Shown: piece by piece, positions 44,332 through 53,551 of the stretch
Layout of the letters: every line of letters starts with the position of its first letter
How positions within the stretch are numbered: the first letter of the stretch is position 1
Assembly (NCBI GenBank): GCA_029379225.1
Contig: JAQYWR010000027.1
Span: 40,234-104,233, forward strand
Length of the DNA stretch: 64,000 nt
Direction: 5' to 3'
Source: Nostoc sp. S4
Lineage (GTDB): Bacteria > Cyanobacteriota > Cyanobacteriia > Cyanobacteriales > Nostocaceae
Program-made: the position numbers and the translations under genes
The notes under the pieces: model-generated
Seen by the model: only the letters and a program-made list of their open reading frames with translations
Told to the model about the DNA's origin: nothing
Databases searched by the model: none

Positions 44332-44362
44332 ATCCCGATTCCGCTGCAAAAAATCCGGTTTC
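44332..44362. promoter_or_regulatory. candidate regulator binding site upstream of TonB receptor copy 2
   Basis: The pair ATCCCGATTCC (44332-44342) and ATCCGGTTTC (44353-44362) is preserved in the same order as at 39060, with a 21-bp spacing. It lies about 110-140 bp upstream of the receptor ATG, similar to copy 1. Confidence 0.5.
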
Positions 44363-44472
44363 AGTATCTATGCGATCGCCCAAATTTCTGTATTCTCCTA
44401 AAACAGGGTTAGATAAAAATAATTTGCAAATAACAAGCTCTGTTTTAAAAAATCAGGTTGGTGTGTGGAGTT

Positions 44473-47061
44473 ATGAAACTGGTGCGATCGCTTTTTATTT
44501 CCTGTTTTTTTACTGCTGTAGTTGTACAACCAACTCAGGCAATAGCTATAACTGCAATTCCTAGCGTGCAAGAAATAGACCGTCCTGCAAGAACGCTTAA
44601 AGAATGGTTTGCTCAGATACAACAGCAGAACCCAAAAGCCCAAAGTCAGGAGAGTGAAGTCGTACAAGTGACTTCAGTCAAGGCAAATCGCACCAATAAA
44701 GGCGTGGAGGTGATTTTGCAAACATTGAAAGGGCAACAATTGCAAATAGTTAATCGCTCTAGTGGCAATAATTTTGTTGCTGATATTCCCAATGCACAGT
44801 TGCGTTTAGCGTCGGGAGAGGCATTTACATTCCGCTCAGATAAATCGATAACGGGTGTAACTCAAATCACAGTAACAAACTTTGATGCCAATACTATTCG
44901 GGTGAGCGTCACAGGTGAGGCGGGTGTACCACAGGTCGAGTTGTTTGACAGTCCAGATGAGGGTATCATCTTCTCTGTTACAACTGCTGCATCCAGAGCA
45001 CAGCAACCTCAAACGCAACCAACTCAGCCAGAAACTCAGACACAGCCAAATCAACCATCAGCAGAGGGTGACGAACCGATTGAACTGGTGGTGACAGGAG
45101 AACAAGATGGATACACTGTGTCAGAAGCATCAACTGCAACTAGGACTGATACACCTTTACGTGATATTCCTCAATCTATTCAAGTGGTTCCCCAGCAAGT
45201 AATCAAGGATCAGGGAATCACACGGATTAATGAGGCTGTTCGTAATGTGTCTGGTACATCCTTTACAACAGGCTATGGCAATTCCGAAAACGCTGTAAAC
45301 ATTCGTGGCTTTGGTGCCAACTCTTTAAAAGATGGATTTACCACTACGTCTATCTTCACCAATGCCACCAATATTGAGCAGGTAGAGGTACTCAAAGGTC
45401 CGGCTTCAGTGCTATATGGACAGGTGGAACCGGGTGGGGTAGTCAATTATGTCACGAAAAAACCTTTGAGCAACCCCTATTATGCTGCTAATTTCACTGC
45501 TGGAAACTACAACTATTACAATGGGGCGATTGATTTGTCTGGACCACTGACGACTGATAAAAAGTTGTTGTATCGGTTGAATATTTCTTACGAGGATTCC
45601 GATAGTTTTCGAGATTTAGTTTTCAACAAGGTTTTCTTTATCTCTCCTGCGTTCACCTACAAAATCAGCGATACAACAACCCTGGATTTCGCTTATGAGT
45701 ATCAAAAATTTAACTCCAACTTTGATCGCGGCTTTCCTAACGACCCTAGATCGTTTAATCTGCCGATCAATCTTTCTTTAGATGATTACAATTCCGCTCA
45801 AGACACTGAAAGCCATCAAATCGATTTAACGCTCAACCATCAGTTTAACGATCATCTCCGGCTCAGGAGTCGGTTTGAGGCGAAGTTTGAACATTATTAC
45901 AGTGCTGTGGTCAATGAGTATGCTTTTGCCGAAGATGGTCAAACAGTCTTGCGAGGCTTCTACGGTGGTGATTCTAATTCCACCAACTTGGCTCTGCAAA
46001 CTGATTTAATTGCTAAATTTAAAACTGGTTCTATTGAGCATCAACTGTTAGCAGGATTGGAATGGAAACCAAGTTTTAGTTCTGATCCAGGCTTTGGTGC
46101 TGATGAGGGATATCCGTCGATAGACATTTACAATCCCACCTATGGCTTCCCCTTCCCTGCGGTTATTACGTCGGATAGTAACAGTAGAAATGATACTGTC
46201 GGAATTGCCTTGCAAGACCAGGTGACATTGCTGCCAAATCTCAAGTTGCTTGTAGGCGGTAGATATGACTTTATCAGCACAGACACTGAGAGTATTGATG
46301 ACATCAGTATCCCTAGCGAACCGCGAAAGTCCGGTTCTGACTCCCAAGCCTTTTCCCCGCGCGTAGGCATTGTTTATCAACCAATCGAACCCATCTCGCT
46401 GTACGCCAGCTACAGTCGCTCTTTTACACCCAACTTAGGAATCCTAACAGCAGACCTAACGCAAATAGAGCCGAGTCGTGGTACACAGTACGAAGTTGGT
46501 GTCAAAGCAGAGCTTTTTGGTGGACGGCTGATATCATCACTAGCAGCCTATGACATTGCCAAAACCAATATCCCCACCACAGACCCAGATAATAATCAAT
46601 ACTCAATCGCCCTGGGAGAAGTCAAAAGCCGAGGAATTGAATTCGATATTGCCGGCGAAATCTCACCTGGTTGGAAAGTTATTGCTTCTGCGTATCTCAA
46701 CGATACCTATACTAGCAAAGACAGCAATCAGACAATTGTAGGCGGGGCTTTGCCAGCTATTCCTAGTCAGGGTGCAAGTCTGTGGACAACCTACGAGATT
46801 CACAAGGGGAGTTTGAAAGGGTTAGAGTTTGGAGCAGGCATATTTTATGTGGGCGATCGCGTTAATGATTACTTTGACCCAATTATCACCCTTCCTTCCT
46901 ACGTCAGAACCGATGCCTTAATTTCTTATAAACGTGATAATTGGCAAGCTGCACTTAACTTTAAGAACATTTTTAATATCAAGTATTACGAAACCAATTG
47001 GCCTCTTATCTTCCCACAAGCACCATTTACTGTACAGGGAACAATTTCAGTCACCTTTTGA
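44473..47061 (+). CDS. TonB-dependent siderophore receptor with AMIN domain, copy 2
   Basis: About 862 residues from the ATG at 44473. The order of parts is as in copy 1: signal peptide (MKLVRSLFISCFFTAVVVQP), AMIN domain, proline/glutamine linker, IELVVTGEQ, plug (TDTPLRDIPQSIQVVPQQV, VNIRGFGANSLKDGF, VEVLKGPASVLYGQVEPGGV) and barrel ending GTISVTF. The AMIN region is close to copy 1, but plug and barrel diverge strongly. It follows the more common FhuA/FpvA pattern (LKGPASVLYGQ), so the ligand probably differs. Confidence 0.93.
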   Translation: MKLVRSLFISCFFTAVVVQPTQAIAITAIPSVQEIDRPARTLKEWFAQIQQQNPKAQSQESEVVQVTSVKANRTNKGVEVILQTLKGQQLQIVNRSSGNNFVADIPNAQLRLASGEAFTFRSDKSITGVTQITVTNFDANTIRVSVTGEAGVPQVELFDSPDEGIIFSVTTAASRAQQPQTQPTQPETQTQPNQPSAEGDEPIELVVTGEQDGYTVSEASTATRTDTPLRDIPQSIQVVPQQVIKDQGITRINEAVRNVSGTSFTTGYGNSENAVNIRGFGANSLKDGFTTTSIFTNATNIEQVEVLKGPASVLYGQVEPGGVVNYVTKKPLSNPYYAANFTAGNYNYYNGAIDLSGPLTTDKKLLYRLNISYEDSDSFRDLVFNKVFFISPAFTYKISDTTTLDFAYEYQKFNSNFDRGFPNDPRSFNLPINLSLDDYNSAQDTESHQIDLTLNHQFNDHLRLRSRFEAKFEHYYSAVVNEYAFAEDGQTVLRGFYGGDSNSTNLALQTDLIAKFKTGSIEHQLLAGLEWKPSFSSDPGFGADEGYPSIDIYNPTYGFPFPAVITSDSNSRNDTVGIALQDQVTLLPNLKLLVGGRYDFISTDTESIDDISIPSEPRKSGSDSQAFSPRVGIVYQPIEPISLYASYSRSFTPNLGILTADLTQIEPSRGTQYEVGVKAELFGGRLISSLAAYDIAKTNIPTTDPDNNQYSIALGEVKSRGIEFDIAGEISPGWKVIASAYLNDTYTSKDSNQTIVGGALPAIPSQGASLWTTYEIHKGSLKGLEFGAGIFYVGDRVNDYFDPIITLPSYVRTDALISYKRDNWQAALNFKNIFNIKYYETNWPLIFPQAPFTVQGTISVTF

Positions 47062-47106
47062 TTTACCGATTCATCAAGCCTGAGCTTGTGCAAAGGAGTG
47101 TCTACC

Positions 47107-48246
47107 TTGAGTTATAAAAAACTACGCAACATTGTATTTACTGTGCATCGCATCCTGGGTTTTGCGATCGCATTAATTGCCGTCTTGGTTGGCGTAACTG
47201 GGAGTCTAATAGTCTTCCAGCGTGAAATCAACGAGTTTCAATTGCATCAACAGTTTGGCGCTATTATTCCCCAGGGCAATCGCTTATCACTGGAAGTCGT
47301 TCTGGATATTGTCAAAGCTGCCTATGCCAATCTGCCAGAAATGGCATTGCAAGGGGTTTCTTTCCCAACTAAACCGGATGATTTCTTTAGTGTCGTCATC
47401 TCAAGTCCGGGCAAAGATTGGGTAGAAGTCTACGTTAATCCTTATACGGGGGCAATTCTGGGCAATAGTCTGCATCCCAATGGCGTACAGCGCTTTCTTA
47501 GGATTGTTTATGAACTCCACACCTCATTGAAATTGGGCGATCTGGGTTTAAAGATTGTTGGTGTTGTAGGTTTAGGGATGTGCATTGTTGCGATCGCCGG
47601 AATTATTTTGTGGCCTGGTTGGCGCAAGCTGACAGCAGGCTTCAAAATTAAATGGAACGCCCACCCCAAGCGCCTTAATTTCGATTTACATAAGGTATTT
47701 GGTATAACTACCGCCATATTTTTACTGTTCACCTTTTTTACTGGATTTGCCTGGAATTTGGGCTATGTTGACCCACTAATTCGTGCCATTACCTTCAGTC
47801 CACCTCTACCTGAACTTGTTTCGCAGCCGTTAGCAAATCAATCTCCCCTACCACTTAGCCAACAAATCAAAACGGCTCAACTTGCCATACCTGACGGAGC
47901 ATTGCGGAGCATTGACTTAACGACAGATCCCAAAGCTCCCTTGCGATTGCGGATGAAGCTCCCCGAAGAGCGACAGGAATACGGCATGAGCAATGTCTAT
48001 CTGGATCAATATAGCGGTCAGGTTTTACGAGTTGAAAATTCGTTAAAGGCATCGTTAGGCGACATGATTCTCAATTCCTTCGAGCCACTGCACTACGGCA
48101 CTTTCGGCGGCTTACTCACTCGCATTTTCTACATCTTCGTTGGTCTAGCTCCCTTAATTCTATCCATTACTGGCTTTGTAATTTGGCGGTATCGCTATCG
48201 AGCAAAATCGACTACAAAAAATAATATTTATACAACTTCAATTTGA
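47107..48246 (+). CDS. PepSY-type iron-regulated membrane protein, copy 2
   Basis: About 379 residues from the TTG at 47107, with the same AAAGGAG and spacing as the first copy. It shares the four-helix PepSY layout, WNAHPKRLNFDLHKVFG in the centre and LHYGTFGGLLTRIFYIFVG near the end. It diverges more in the periplasmic loops, matching the divergence of its cognate receptor. The C-terminus is longer (YRYRAKSTTKNNIYTTSI), reading through the region where copy 1 stops. The gene closes the duplicated array. Confidence 0.88.
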   Translation: MSYKKLRNIVFTVHRILGFAIALIAVLVGVTGSLIVFQREINEFQLHQQFGAIIPQGNRLSLEVVLDIVKAAYANLPEMALQGVSFPTKPDDFFSVVISSPGKDWVEVYVNPYTGAILGNSLHPNGVQRFLRIVYELHTSLKLGDLGLKIVGVVGLGMCIVAIAGIILWPGWRKLTAGFKIKWNAHPKRLNFDLHKVFGITTAIFLLFTFFTGFAWNLGYVDPLIRAITFSPPLPELVSQPLANQSPLPLSQQIKTAQLAIPDGALRSIDLTTDPKAPLRLRMKLPEERQEYGMSNVYLDQYSGQVLRVENSLKASLGDMILNSFEPLHYGTFGGLLTRIFYIFVGLAPLILSITGFVIWRYRYRAKSTTKNNIYTTSI

Positions 48247-48248
48247 AG

Positions 48249-48286
48249 CAGTGGTTTCGCACTCACGCAGTAGAAAATCAAAGGCG
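48249..48286. repeat. 38-bp module junction, copy 3
   Basis: The third copy of the junction word directly follows the last PepSY stop. After it the sequence diverges from copies 1 and 2, although AGATACTATCT near 48350 still recalls the AraC leader. This is where the duplicated unit ends. Confidence 0.85.
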
Positions 48287-48389
48287 CTGGTCCATTCACT
48301 GTCTTCGCACCAACTGATTTTAGTAAAGACCAGCTATCAATAAATCTATTAGATACTATCTGGTGGATTTCTTGTTTAATTGCGTGTAA

Positions 48390-49118
48390 TTAAATTTTCA
48401 ATTTTGCCAAACCTAAATAACGAATACCTTCGGGGGAAATATCAAAACGGCAAGGTAAAACTTCTAAACCAAGAGCGATCGCCTGCCGTAATAATTTACC
48501 ATATACAGGATCTGTGCGATCGCCAGGGGAAAACTCTGTACAATCACCCCGATTAATAAAATAAAGCATCACTGCACGAGTTAAAGGCAACAGCGACATT
48601 AATTCTCGCAAGTGCTTTTGTCCTCTGGTAGTTTCTGTATCCGGAAATAAAGCTAATCTCCCCTCAGAAAAAGTTGTATTTTTCACTTCTAAATAAATTG
48701 GGCGTTGCTCATCATTACCGATCAAGAAAAAATCCACCCGACTTTTTTTGTCTAATCCATAAACTACTTCACCCTTAATTTGGCTGTATTCGCCCAATTC
48801 TGGAAAAAGATGTTTTGCCAAAGCTAACTTTACTACTCGATTGGGCAAAACAGTATTCACACCTACCCAAGTTGGCTCGTTATCATGTACCTGAATTAGT
48901 TCTAAAGTGTAAGCCAATTTGCGGTTTGGATTATCACTTTTAGAAAGCTGTACCGCGCTTTGGGGAGTCGATACTCCAGTCATTGGCCCTGTATTTGGAC
49001 AGTGTGCTGTAACTATTTCGCCAGAAGTAAGTTGAACATCTACAAAAAACCGCTTATAGCGTTTCAGCAGAATACCCGGATATAAAGGTGGGTAACGGTA
49101 AAGCCAATCAATCATCAT
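48390..49118 (-). CDS. sfsA: SfsA-family protein (sugar fermentation stimulation homologue)
   Basis: This 242-residue protein shows the SfsA signature: LLKRYKRFFVDVQL, HCPNTGPMTGV, and the nuclease-like core SRVDFFLIG, YLEVKNTTF and ALFPDTETTRGQKHLREL. In E. coli SfsA was described as a DNA-binding regulator of maltose metabolism, but the fold is a PD-(D/E)XK nuclease with conserved D, E and K (here D of SRVDF and EVK). The true role in cyanobacteria is unknown. The length is normal. It stands alone and convergent to the PepSY gene. Confidence 0.93.
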   Translation of the reverse strand: MMIDWLYRYPPLYPGILLKRYKRFFVDVQLTSGEIVTAHCPNTGPMTGVSTPQSAVQLSKSDNPNRKLAYTLELIQVHDNEPTWVGVNTVLPNRVVKLALAKHLFPELGEYSQIKGEVVYGLDKKSRVDFFLIGNDEQRPIYLEVKNTTFSEGRLALFPDTETTRGQKHLRELMSLLPLTRAVMLYFINRGDCTEFSPGDRTDPVYGKLLRQAIALGLEVLPCRFDISPEGIRYLGLAKLKI

Positions 49119-49356
49119 TAAACCTTGTTGCTGTAGTCAATATACGTCGATTCCTGACTCACCTACTTCACAACAGGAAATCTTTTCAAGAGTACTCTAC
49201 CCTATGAGAGAATTTGCGTAACTTTCTATATCATAGATCGTCAATTTTTGTAGTCTGCTTTACTACATTTTAATAAAAAGTAGCATATACTAAGTATTAT
49301 AACCCTCCCAGCAATAAAAATCCGGGAGAAATTCAACGTGCAAGGAGGTAAATCCT

Positions 49357-50025
49357 ATGCAAAAAGTGTGGACATCAACGGAATTAGAATATGCTTTTCT
49401 GTTTACTTTAAGAAAGGTAAATTCAATTAATGTAGAAGGTTTCAAGCCATTTTTTAAGAATATGCCGCTCGATCCTTACATTAAAGGCAATTATCGTTCG
49501 AGAAGATTATCTCGGTTCATAGTTGCTGAGGATCAATTAATTAAATTACCTCATGGCTACCTTTTCCAAAGTAAAGAATATAATCCATTATTGGGCAACA
49601 TCAAAAGAGAGTTTGCAGAATTAGAAGATCCACTTATCGAACTTGATATTTTTAGAAATCTCGTCTTAGCGTTTCATGATTCTTGTAAACTTCATCCAGA
49701 AGCGGAAATCGGAGTTCATCAAATTAGAACTATTTGTTCGCCAGAGAATTTAGGTAATCCTGCACCTGAAGGTATCCATCGAGATGGTACTGATTTTATT
49801 GGTATATTTTCAGTAAATAGAGATAATATTCAAGGTGGAGAAACGCATTTGTATGCTGCCAAAAAAGAAAAGCCTGTATTTAGTAAGATTCTAAATTCGG
49901 GAGAACTTTTATTGGTTAATGACCATGATTTTTTCCACTTCACCACTCCCATCAAACCAGATATCGAAGCTCAAGGAAGTAGGGATGTATTTGTGTTAAC
50001 TTCTCCCAGCTTGCTGACGGAATAA
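49357..50025 (+). CDS. 2OG-Fe(II) dioxygenase of the amino-acid hydroxylase (PF10014-like) type
   Basis: This 222-residue protein has a strong Shine-Dalgarno (AAGGAGG at 49342-49348, 8 bp before the ATG). The iron ligands are probably H141 and D143 (GIHRDGTDF) and H194 (FFHFTTP), with NIQGGETHLY between. This matches the L-isoleucine-4-hydroxylase-like 2OG-Fe dioxygenase family, whose members hydroxylate free aliphatic amino acids. The substrate here is unknown. It is a single gene followed by a clear terminator hairpin, and a P450 gene follows on the same strand. Confidence 0.82.
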   Translation: MQKVWTSTELEYAFLFTLRKVNSINVEGFKPFFKNMPLDPYIKGNYRSRRLSRFIVAEDQLIKLPHGYLFQSKEYNPLLGNIKREFAELEDPLIELDIFRNLVLAFHDSCKLHPEAEIGVHQIRTICSPENLGNPAPEGIHRDGTDFIGIFSVNRDNIQGGETHLYAAKKEKPVFSKILNSGELLLVNDHDFFHFTTPIKPDIEAQGSRDVFVLTSPSLLTE

Positions 50026-50128
50026 TTTTAATATCGAATTGTTTAACTGCGGAGGTTTGACTAGAAAAATTTTGTAATTTAGGAGAAATAAAAATCCTAG
50101 TTAATTTGTAAAAAATCGCAGCGTTGAG

Positions 50129-50157
50129 ATACCCGATTTGTTTAAGAAGTCGGGTAT
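50129..50157 (+). terminator. intrinsic terminator-like hairpin after the dioxygenase gene
   Basis: ATACCCGA (50129-50136) pairs with TCGGGTAT (50150-50157), followed by TTAATTTTC. It lies about 100 bp downstream of the dioxygenase stop. The T-tract is modest. Confidence 0.6.
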
Positions 50158-50338
50158 TTAATTTTCAACGATTAGACGTTACCACAAGGATTTCAACCAC
50201 TCATGTCGAGTTGCTTCAATAGAATATTTTTACTCTCTACTCCTCACTCCCAGCCCAAGTTACTATCTTTGACTGCAACTTAGTATCAATTCTCCTTTTG
50301 TTAAGTTAGTGTAAATAGAACCTATCGGAGTATTTGTC

Positions 50339-51706
50339 ATGAAACTGCCAGAGAGTCCACAAACTCCAAAATTTATACAGTTGCTTGAGTGGATTTTTAA
50401 CCCTTTGAAACTGATGGAAACATCTGCAAAGGCGCATGGTGAATGTTTTTCGCTACAGCTAACTGGTAATAACCCAATTGTATTATTTAGCAATCCTCAA
50501 GCAATTCAACAGATTTTCACGGCTCCACTTGAGCAGTTGGACGCAAGAGGTTCAGCGCAATTGTTAAAATCTTTGTTGGGTGAAAACTCGTTAATACTGC
50601 TATCTGGTGCATCTCACCAACGCCAACGGCGATTATTGACACCACCTTTTCATGGCGATCGCATGAGAGCCTACGGTCAAATTATTGCTAATATCACTCA
50701 TGATGTCATCAACAGCTGGAAAATTGGCGAACCTTTTTCTGTGCGTGACTCCATGCAAGAAATCTCCCTGAGAGTAATTCTGCAAGCTGTATTTGGTCTG
50801 CATCAGGGAGAACGTTTAACAAAATTGCAGCGACTATTGCGTTCCGTCCTGGAGTTATCTGGTTCCCCCTTGCGTGCTTCCATAACATTTTTTCCCATAC
50901 TGCAAGTAGATTTGGGTAACTGGAGTCCTTGGGGAAAATTTTTGCGTCAAATGCAGCAAATAGACGAACTCCTTTACAGCGAGATTCGAGAACGCAGAGA
51001 TTGTCCAGATGCTTCTCGTAGCGATATCCTCTCGTTGATGATGTCAGCGCGGGACATAAATGGCGAATCAATGACCGATGTCGAGTTGCGCGATGAATTA
51101 ATGACTTTGTTAGTCGCTGGTCACGAAACCACCGCTTCAGCTTTGACATGGGCATTTTATTGGATTCACCATCTGCCAAAAGTACGAGATAAGTTGCTAA
51201 CCGAGTTAGATAGTGTGAACGGGAATACTGATTGGAATCAAGTTTCTCGCTTACCTTATCTAACAGCGGTATGCCAAGAGACACTCCGCATTTACCCAAT
51301 TATCATGCTGACTATTCCTCGCATAGTCAAGACACCGATAGAAATTATGGGCTATGAACTGCAACCGGGGACATTGTTAACAGGTTCTATATATTTAATG
51401 CATCACCGTGAAGATTTATATCCAGAACCGCAACAATTTAAACCAGAGCGATTTTTAGAACGCCAGTATTCTCAGTATGAATATTTACCCTTTGGTGGCG
51501 GCAATCGTAGCTGTATTGGCATGGCCTTCGCGATGTTTGAAATGAAGTTGGTATTAGCAACAGTGTTATCACAAATGGATTTAGCATTAGTTGACAATTA
51601 TCTAGTTAAACCTACGCGTCGCGGCATAACTTTAGGCCCCTCTGGTGGTAAGTGGTTAATTGCAACTGGTCAGCGACAAAGGGTGAAAACTCCTGTGGGT
51701 GTGTAA
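50339..51706 (+). CDS. cytochrome P450, CYP110-like
   Basis: This 455-residue P450 has an N-terminus SPQTPKFIQLLEWIFNPLKLMETSAKAHG typical of the cyanobacterial CYP110 group. The I-helix is LLVAGHETTASALTWAF (about 256), the K-helix is QETLR, the PERF motif is FKPERF and the haem loop is LPFGGGNRSCIGMAF with the axial cysteine at C392. CYP110 members oxidise fatty acids, alkanes or terpenoids. Despite equal length, it is clearly different from the P450 at 21540. GGAG lies 10 bp upstream of the ATG. Confidence 0.93.
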   Translation: MKLPESPQTPKFIQLLEWIFNPLKLMETSAKAHGECFSLQLTGNNPIVLFSNPQAIQQIFTAPLEQLDARGSAQLLKSLLGENSLILLSGASHQRQRRLLTPPFHGDRMRAYGQIIANITHDVINSWKIGEPFSVRDSMQEISLRVILQAVFGLHQGERLTKLQRLLRSVLELSGSPLRASITFFPILQVDLGNWSPWGKFLRQMQQIDELLYSEIRERRDCPDASRSDILSLMMSARDINGESMTDVELRDELMTLLVAGHETTASALTWAFYWIHHLPKVRDKLLTELDSVNGNTDWNQVSRLPYLTAVCQETLRIYPIIMLTIPRIVKTPIEIMGYELQPGTLLTGSIYLMHHREDLYPEPQQFKPERFLERQYSQYEYLPFGGGNRSCIGMAFAMFEMKLVLATVLSQMDLALVDNYLVKPTRRGITLGPSGGKWLIATGQRQRVKTPVGV

Positions 51707-51984
51707 TTACAGCAGAATTTATAGCAGTTTTCATTCGCATGAACTACAAAGTTACGGGTTTTGAGGCAGTTCTTGCAGGAGGTAGAAACTCTTTATCTGC
51801 GATCGATCGGTCTTGGATTTTGTACCTCACTTAGTTGCAATCTGCTGTAGAAATCAAGAAGCGATCGCCTGAAATAATTTTTCACAATGCGATCGCTTAC
51901 CCTTTTAGTATTTACAGCAGATTTCAAGTTAACGAACTACACCAAAAGCTAGACCCAGAACCTATTCTGATACTGAATTAACCT

Positions 51985-52653
51985 TTAAGCATTTGCACCC
52001 AACGGCGAAGAGTCATAGTGGCGCAGCAAGTCTTGGGGGTCATCATAAATTGCTAACGTTCCCGACAGTTGTTCATCGCTAAAGCCACCGCAACGCAAAC
52101 CAATCACACCTACCCCAGCTTTGCCAGCAGACTCAATATCGTAGGGAGAATCTCCTAGCATCACTACTTTATCGGGTGTCATTTGCCCTTTCTTCAAGGC
52201 GGCTTGTACAATGTCAGGAGCGGGTTTAGATGCTTCGGCATCATCAGATGTAGTTGTTTCCGTTAGCAAATCATCTACTTGAGCAATTTTGAGCATAATC
52301 TCAAGTTCTTCAGAACTCGCTGAACTAGCAACAACCAGATGCAATCCGGATTTTTGCATCTTTAATATTAATTCTCTGCTACCCTTAGCAGCAGTAATTT
52401 GTGGTATATATTTGTCAAATAATAATTGTTTACGTAGGTCGGCGATCGCTTTGCCTTTTCCTTCTTCACCATTTAATTCTGGCACTACTTTGGGAATCAG
52501 TTGATCTCCACCCATACCCATAAATGGTCTGATTTTTTCAAATGGCACCTCAAAGTCATAAGCTGCAAATGCCTCTACCCAGGTGTTTGTATGGGTATCA
52601 TTACTTATAACCAGCGTGCCATCAATATCTAAAATCACCCCTTCTAATGCCAT
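51985..52653 (-). CDS. HAD-superfamily phosphatase
   Basis: This 222-residue phosphoglycolate-phosphatase-like HAD hydrolase has motif I DIDGTLVISND (catalytic D8 and D10), motif II VVASSAS, a lysine in DAEASKPAPDI, and motif IV VMLGDSPYDIESAGKAGVGVIGL. The inserted helical cap (about 20-95) marks subfamily IA. Likely substrates are small sugar or organic phosphates; nothing in context narrows it. It is a single gene. Confidence 0.9.
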   Translation of the reverse strand: MALEGVILDIDGTLVISNDTHTNTWVEAFAAYDFEVPFEKIRPFMGMGGDQLIPKVVPELNGEEGKGKAIADLRKQLLFDKYIPQITAAKGSRELILKMQKSGLHLVVASSASSEELEIMLKIAQVDDLLTETTTSDDAEASKPAPDIVQAALKKGQMTPDKVVMLGDSPYDIESAGKAGVGVIGLRCGGFSDEQLSGTLAIYDDPQDLLRHYDSSPLGANA

Positions 52654-52905
52654 GAAAAACCTCGCCTGACGTTTTGTTTCATAGCTGATGATGGCATGGT
52701 AAATCAGTTTATTTCATCGTCCCAACAGAAGAGAAGGGGGTTACAGAAAAGATGGCGATCGCTTATAATTATCTGCAATTGCGCTTCTGTTCGAGACGCT
52801 TGAGCGATACTACAGTGCTGGAGGCGGACGCTAAGAAAGCTTGTAGAATTTGTTAGTTAATAGGGTAAGCATCATTTACCGAATCCCTATTGGTAAGAGG
52901 TCAAG

Positions 52906-53520
52906 ATGGTACAAACACCCGCCACTCCAGAAACCGAAACCCTATTGATTGAGTTACCTAAGTCCATTGGGCTATATGTTACCCAAGAACAGTTTGCTGC
53001 TTTAGCCGCAGCCAACCGAGACTTAAGACTGGAAAGAACCGCACAAGGAGAACTAATAGTGAACCCACCAACAGGCTGGGAAACTGGGAGACGTAATTGG
53101 AGTATTTCGGGAGAATTGTATTTGTGGTGGCGTAATGCGGGCGAACCTGGTGAAGCCTTTGACTCTTCTACAGGCTTCATTTTACCTAATGGTGCGACTC
53201 GCTCCCCCGATGCCTCTTGGGTGAGTGGAGAACGATGGCAAGCGCTTAGTTCGGCACAAAAAGGAACATTTGCTAATATCTGCCCCGATTTTGTAGTTGA
53301 GTTACGCTCTAGTTCAGATGCCCTCAAGTCCCTGCAAGATAAATTGAGGGAGTATATCGACAATGGCCCTAAACTTGGTTGGTTAATCGAACCACAGCAG
53401 CGACGGGTGGAAATTTATCGAGTGACCAAGGATGTGGAAGTGTTGGAGAATCCTGCTGAGTTGTCGGGTGAAGCGGTGTTGCCGGGTTTTGTCTTGAATT
53501 TGCGACGGGTGTGGGATTGA
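52906..53520 (+). CDS. Uma2-family putative nuclease
   Basis: This 204-residue protein is typical of the Uma2 group, which is greatly expanded in cyanobacteria. It has LYVTQEQFAALAAANRDLRLERTAQGEL, GATRSPDASWV, CPDFVVELRSSSDALKSLQDKLREYIDNG and a C-terminal VLPGFVLNLRRVWD. The fold is PD-(D/E)XK, with candidate metal ligands D (SPDASW), D (CPDFV) and E (VEL). Biological roles are largely unknown; a link to mobile DNA or repair has been suggested. It is convergent with the WD40 STAND gene, with 31 bp between their stops. Confidence 0.9.
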   Translation: MVQTPATPETETLLIELPKSIGLYVTQEQFAALAAANRDLRLERTAQGELIVNPPTGWETGRRNWSISGELYLWWRNAGEPGEAFDSSTGFILPNGATRSPDASWVSGERWQALSSAQKGTFANICPDFVVELRSSSDALKSLQDKLREYIDNGPKLGWLIEPQQRRVEIYRVTKDVEVLENPAELSGEAVLPGFVLNLRRVWD

Positions 53521-53551
53521 AGTCAAAAGTTTTTGGTTAGTGCATTTGCAA

